NCBI GenBank assembly: GCA_947175215.1
Contig: CAMWLR010000017.1
Location: 1-35,916 of the forward strand
Length of the DNA stretch: 35,916 nucleotides
From: an uncultured Porphyromonadaceae bacterium
Lineage (GTDB): Bacteria > Bacteroidota > Bacteroidia > Bacteroidales > Muribaculaceae
Direction of reading: 5' to 3'
Shown: one piece after another, positions 33,953 to 35,916 of the stretch
Position numbering within the stretch: the first letter of the stretch is position 1
How the letters are laid out: the number at the start of each line of letters is the position of its first letter
Notes under the pieces: generated by a model
The model's database searches: none
Told to the model about the DNA's origin: nothing
What the model saw: only the letters and a program-made list of their open reading frames with translations
Translations under genes and position numbers: made by a program

Positions 33953-35311
33953 TTAGATGTTGGTGAGTTGAGAGAGATCGGCCTGCTCGACCCTGAGTTT
34001 GGTGTCGCCGATCGAGATGATGTCGCCGATATGCAACCATATACCCTCACGATAAGCCTCGCGCGAGTTGACAAACGTGCCGTTGGTCGAGTCATGCCAT
34101 GGCTCGTCGGGGTCGTCGGCTACCCATTGGCCGTCGCGGATAAACCAGTATCCGTTTGACGGGTCGCGCTCAAGTGTGGCGTGGCGGCGGCTGACGTATG
34201 TCGTTCCCTCCTCGAGGATGTCAATGTCGTTGGTAGTCTTGAGGTCGGGACGTCCTAAGGTCAGGTAGTCGGTGCGCAGCGCATTGGCGAGGTTGTCGAG
34301 GAAATAGAGGCGACCGAACTGATCGCCGTGTACGACCCTCAGACAGATGTTGACCGCGGGTTGGCGGTTGTTGCCGATCTCTGCGGCGTAGTTATGCGAG
34401 TTGGCCGGCAGGGTGTCGATGATCGACTGAGGTTCGTAAGGGAGGGTGCGAAACGCATCATCGGCGCTCTGTATGCGTCGGCGGAAGTCGGGATGCAGGC
34501 AACCCTCGATAAACTGACACCATAGTCTTCCCTGCCCGTCGTTGAGCAGTGTCTGGCGATCCCACTCGCCGCGCTTGGCGCGTCCGAGATAATCGACCAG
34601 ATCTGAGTCTGAGTCAAGAGGGCCAAACGGCAGTTCACCCGTGATGAGCTGATAGGTCATCACCCCTAACGAGAAGATGTCGGTGGTGGGGAGTACGGTG
34701 GCTTCGCGGCGCGGGTCGGCCTGCTCGGGGGGCATATATGCGTATGTGCCGAATATCTGGCTCGGCTTACCCCCGCGTGACGATCGGGTCATACGACGGT
34801 TACGGTCGCCGGCGATGCCAAAGTCTGTCAATGCAAATGTGCCGTCACCTTTGATGAGTACATTCTCTGGTTTGAGATCTCGGTGCACCTTGCCGTTGGC
34901 GTGCAGAGCTCTAAGTCCCATGAGAGTGCAAGCGGCTACCTTGGGCATGTCGACGGCGGTGCGGCTGGCCAGCTGCAACAGGTCACCGCCGGGGCAATAC
35001 TCCATCACGATATACGGGTTGCCGGCGACGATGCCGTGATAATGCGAGCACACGAGATAGGGCGAGTCGATCTGGCCGGTCTCAAACTCCATATCAAAGC
35101 GGGCGATCAGCGGGGGGCGTACCTCGGCGGGTACTTCCCACAATTTTAGTAGCTTTAGGGCGAACTCGGCCGAGGGGTATCCCCCCTCGGCGGGTGTTTC
35201 GACCAGATACACCAGGCCGTAACTACCCTTACCGAGCAATTTTTTCACGCGGTAATAATCGTCAATGATGTCACCGGGCCGGAAGTCAATCTGTCGGGCG
35301 CTGTAATTCAT
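33953..35311 (-). CDS. Soluble Ser/Thr protein kinase with C-terminal FHA domain
   Basis: 452 residues with no membrane segment. The kinase domain (about 19-290) has GKGSYGLVY, Lys53 in ALK, HRDLKPEN with Asp145, TDFGIA and MPPEQ, so all catalytic residues are present and it is an RD kinase. The activation segment is rich in Ser/Thr/Arg (RRMTRSSRGGKPSQIFGT), with likely autophosphorylation sites. The C-terminal FHA domain (about 345-442) has LGRPDLKTTND, SRRHATLE and STNGTFVN. A kinase bearing its own FHA domain can bind its phosphorylated partners. It is the second complete gene of the cluster and probably the main activating kinase; this last point is inference. Confidence 0.92.
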   Translation of the reverse strand: MNYSARQIDFRPGDIIDDYYRVKKLLGKGSYGLVYLVETPAEGGYPSAEFALKLLKLWEVPAEVRPPLIARFDMEFETGQIDSPYLVCSHYHGIVAGNPYIVMEYCPGGDLLQLASRTAVDMPKVAACTLMGLRALHANGKVHRDLKPENVLIKGDGTFALTDFGIAGDRNRRMTRSSRGGKPSQIFGTYAYMPPEQADPRREATVLPTTDIFSLGVMTYQLITGELPFGPLDSDSDLVDYLGRAKRGEWDRQTLLNDGQGRLWCQFIEGCLHPDFRRRIQSADDAFRTLPYEPQSIIDTLPANSHNYAAEIGNNRQPAVNICLRVVHGDQFGRLYFLDNLANALRTDYLTLGRPDLKTTNDIDILEEGTTYVSRRHATLERDPSNGYWFIRDGQWVADDPDEPWHDSTNGTFVNSREAYREGIWLHIGDIISIGDTKLRVEQADLSQLTNI

Positions 35312-35344
35312 CTTGATCTGGGTAGTTGAGAGGTATGGGGTATC

Positions 35345-35379
35345 GGTTGCTGCTTAAGTTGGGTGGGTTGCTGCCTAAG
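35345..35379. repeat. 14-bp direct repeat with 21-bp period before the kinase-FHA gene
   Basis: GGTTGCTGCTTAAG (35345-35358) and GGTTGCTGCCTAAG (35366-35379) match at 13 of 14 positions and are exactly 21 bp apart. They fill most of the 73-base gap between the FHA gene and the kinase-FHA gene, ending 33 bases before the kinase start on the minus strand. This may be a small tandem duplication or a regulator site; no TAnnTTTG box is seen with it. Confidence 0.6.
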
Positions 35380-35384
35380 CGGGT

Positions 35385-35916
35385 TTATTCTTTCTCGTGG
35401 AAGATAAAGAGACGATTGCCCAACAGGATGATGTCACCCTCAGAGAGGACGTGGCCTGATTTGGCGGGATGAACAAAGGTTGTCTGCTGGTCAGAGAGGT
35501 CGGTGATGACCCACTTGCCGTCGCGACGTGCGATGGATGCCTGCTGACGTGAGGTGATCGAGAGGTTCTCGGGATCGGTGTTCGCGCGGTTGAGAATTGC
35601 CTCCTGACCCTCAAAGCTGAGATCGGTCGGAGCAACGGGTTCGTTGACCTTCTGGATAGGTGAGAGCGAGAAAGAGGGGTTTGTGACCGGGGCGGCAGCT
35701 GTGTAAACGTTGACCGTACCGCGGTATTTGGCGGGATCTTTAGCAGCGGGGGCTGCTGACTGACCCGGCATCGGAGCGTTGGCGGGTGCAGCGGCGACAG
35801 CGGGAGAGGGAGCTTTGGGCAACTGCGGTTCGGCTACCTCGGGCAGACCCACGACTGTGGGGCGATGCACCGGCTGCACAGGGCGGGGCGGTTGTGCCGG
35901 AGCGGGGGCTGCGGGT
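35385..35916 (-). CDS. FHA-domain protein, C-terminal part (5'-truncated by window edge)
   Basis: The minus-strand frame is open to the window's right edge, so the start is missing. The visible 176 residues begin with a Pro/Ala/Gln-rich, low-complexity region. They end with an FHA-like domain (about the last 80 residues: NLSITSRQQASIARRDGKWVI, DLSDQQTTFVHPAK, LSEGDIILLGNRLFIF). The phosphothreonine-binding loops are less canonical than in the other three FHA domains (SRQQ in place of SRRH, and no NGT). This may be a diverged or non-binding FHA domain, or it may bind a different partner. It is the most upstream visible gene of the cluster, so the cluster's promoter lies outside the window. Confidence 0.75.
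   Translation of the reverse strand, partial: PAAPAPAQPPRPVQPVHRPTVVGLPEVAEPQLPKAPSPAVAAAPANAPMPGQSAAPAAKDPAKYRGTVNVYTAAAPVTNPSFSLSPIQKVNEPVAPTDLSFEGQEAILNRANTDPENLSITSRQQASIARRDGKWVITDLSDQQTTFVHPAKSGHVLSEGDIILLGNRLFIFHEKE

Noticed and set aside
24102-35916. Type VI secretion regulatory module (PpkA/PppA/Fha)
   Set aside because: Kinase, phosphatase and FHA genes fit, but no structural secretion gene is visible in the window; it could only be revived by the unseen right flank.

Overview
The window looks like a chromosomal segment of a gut Bacteroidales bacterium, probably a Muribaculaceae (S24-7) relative. Support for this: a SusC/SusD pair controlled by a hybrid two-component regulator, Bacteroidota-type promoters (TTG-N19-TAnnTTTG), no obvious Shine-Dalgarno sequences, GldH and RicT homologues, and C+G-rich coding sequence. 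The family-level placement is inference.

Region 1 (1-16626, + strand) is a fructan-type polysaccharide utilisation locus. It opens with the 3' part of a hybrid two-component regulator, followed by a terminator, a candidate 21-bp-period operator and a TAnnTTTG box. Then come SusC, SusD and a surface lipoprotein. After a strong terminator there are two secreted proteins and two GH32 enzymes. The lipoprotein, both secreted proteins and the first GH32 carry the same ~300-residue domain, which I recognise from memory as DUF4960. It occurs five times, once nested inside another copy of itself and once fused to GH32. Both GH32 enzymes have Glu where the family nucleophile is Asp.

Region 2 (16627-16852) is a convergent intergenic stretch. 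It holds a well-formed promoter followed about 80 nt later by a hairpin, so it may encode a small RNA.

Region 3 (16853-23827, - strand) is a housekeeping cluster. In transcription order: a coiled-coil protein, zapA, a structured gap that may hold 6S RNA, rny (RNase Y), ricT, gldH, an M24 peptidase and a CCA-adding enzyme with an HD domain.

Region 4 (24102-35916, - strand, running off the right edge) is the most unusual part. It is a tight gene cluster of eukaryote-type Ser/Thr phosphosignalling proteins. It encodes an FHA protein, a kinase-FHA fusion, an FHA-TM-trypsin-like protease, a secreted unknown, a PP2C phosphatase-TM-LysM-like protein, an FHA membrane protein, a 1215-residue kinase-TM-YD-repeat protein and a second secreted unknown. 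It ends in a U-tract terminator. Cytoplasmic phosphorylation and FHA modules are repeatedly joined across the membrane to envelope-facing modules, which suggests a transmembrane signalling or envelope-surveillance system. That role is inference; no substrate is identifiable in the window.
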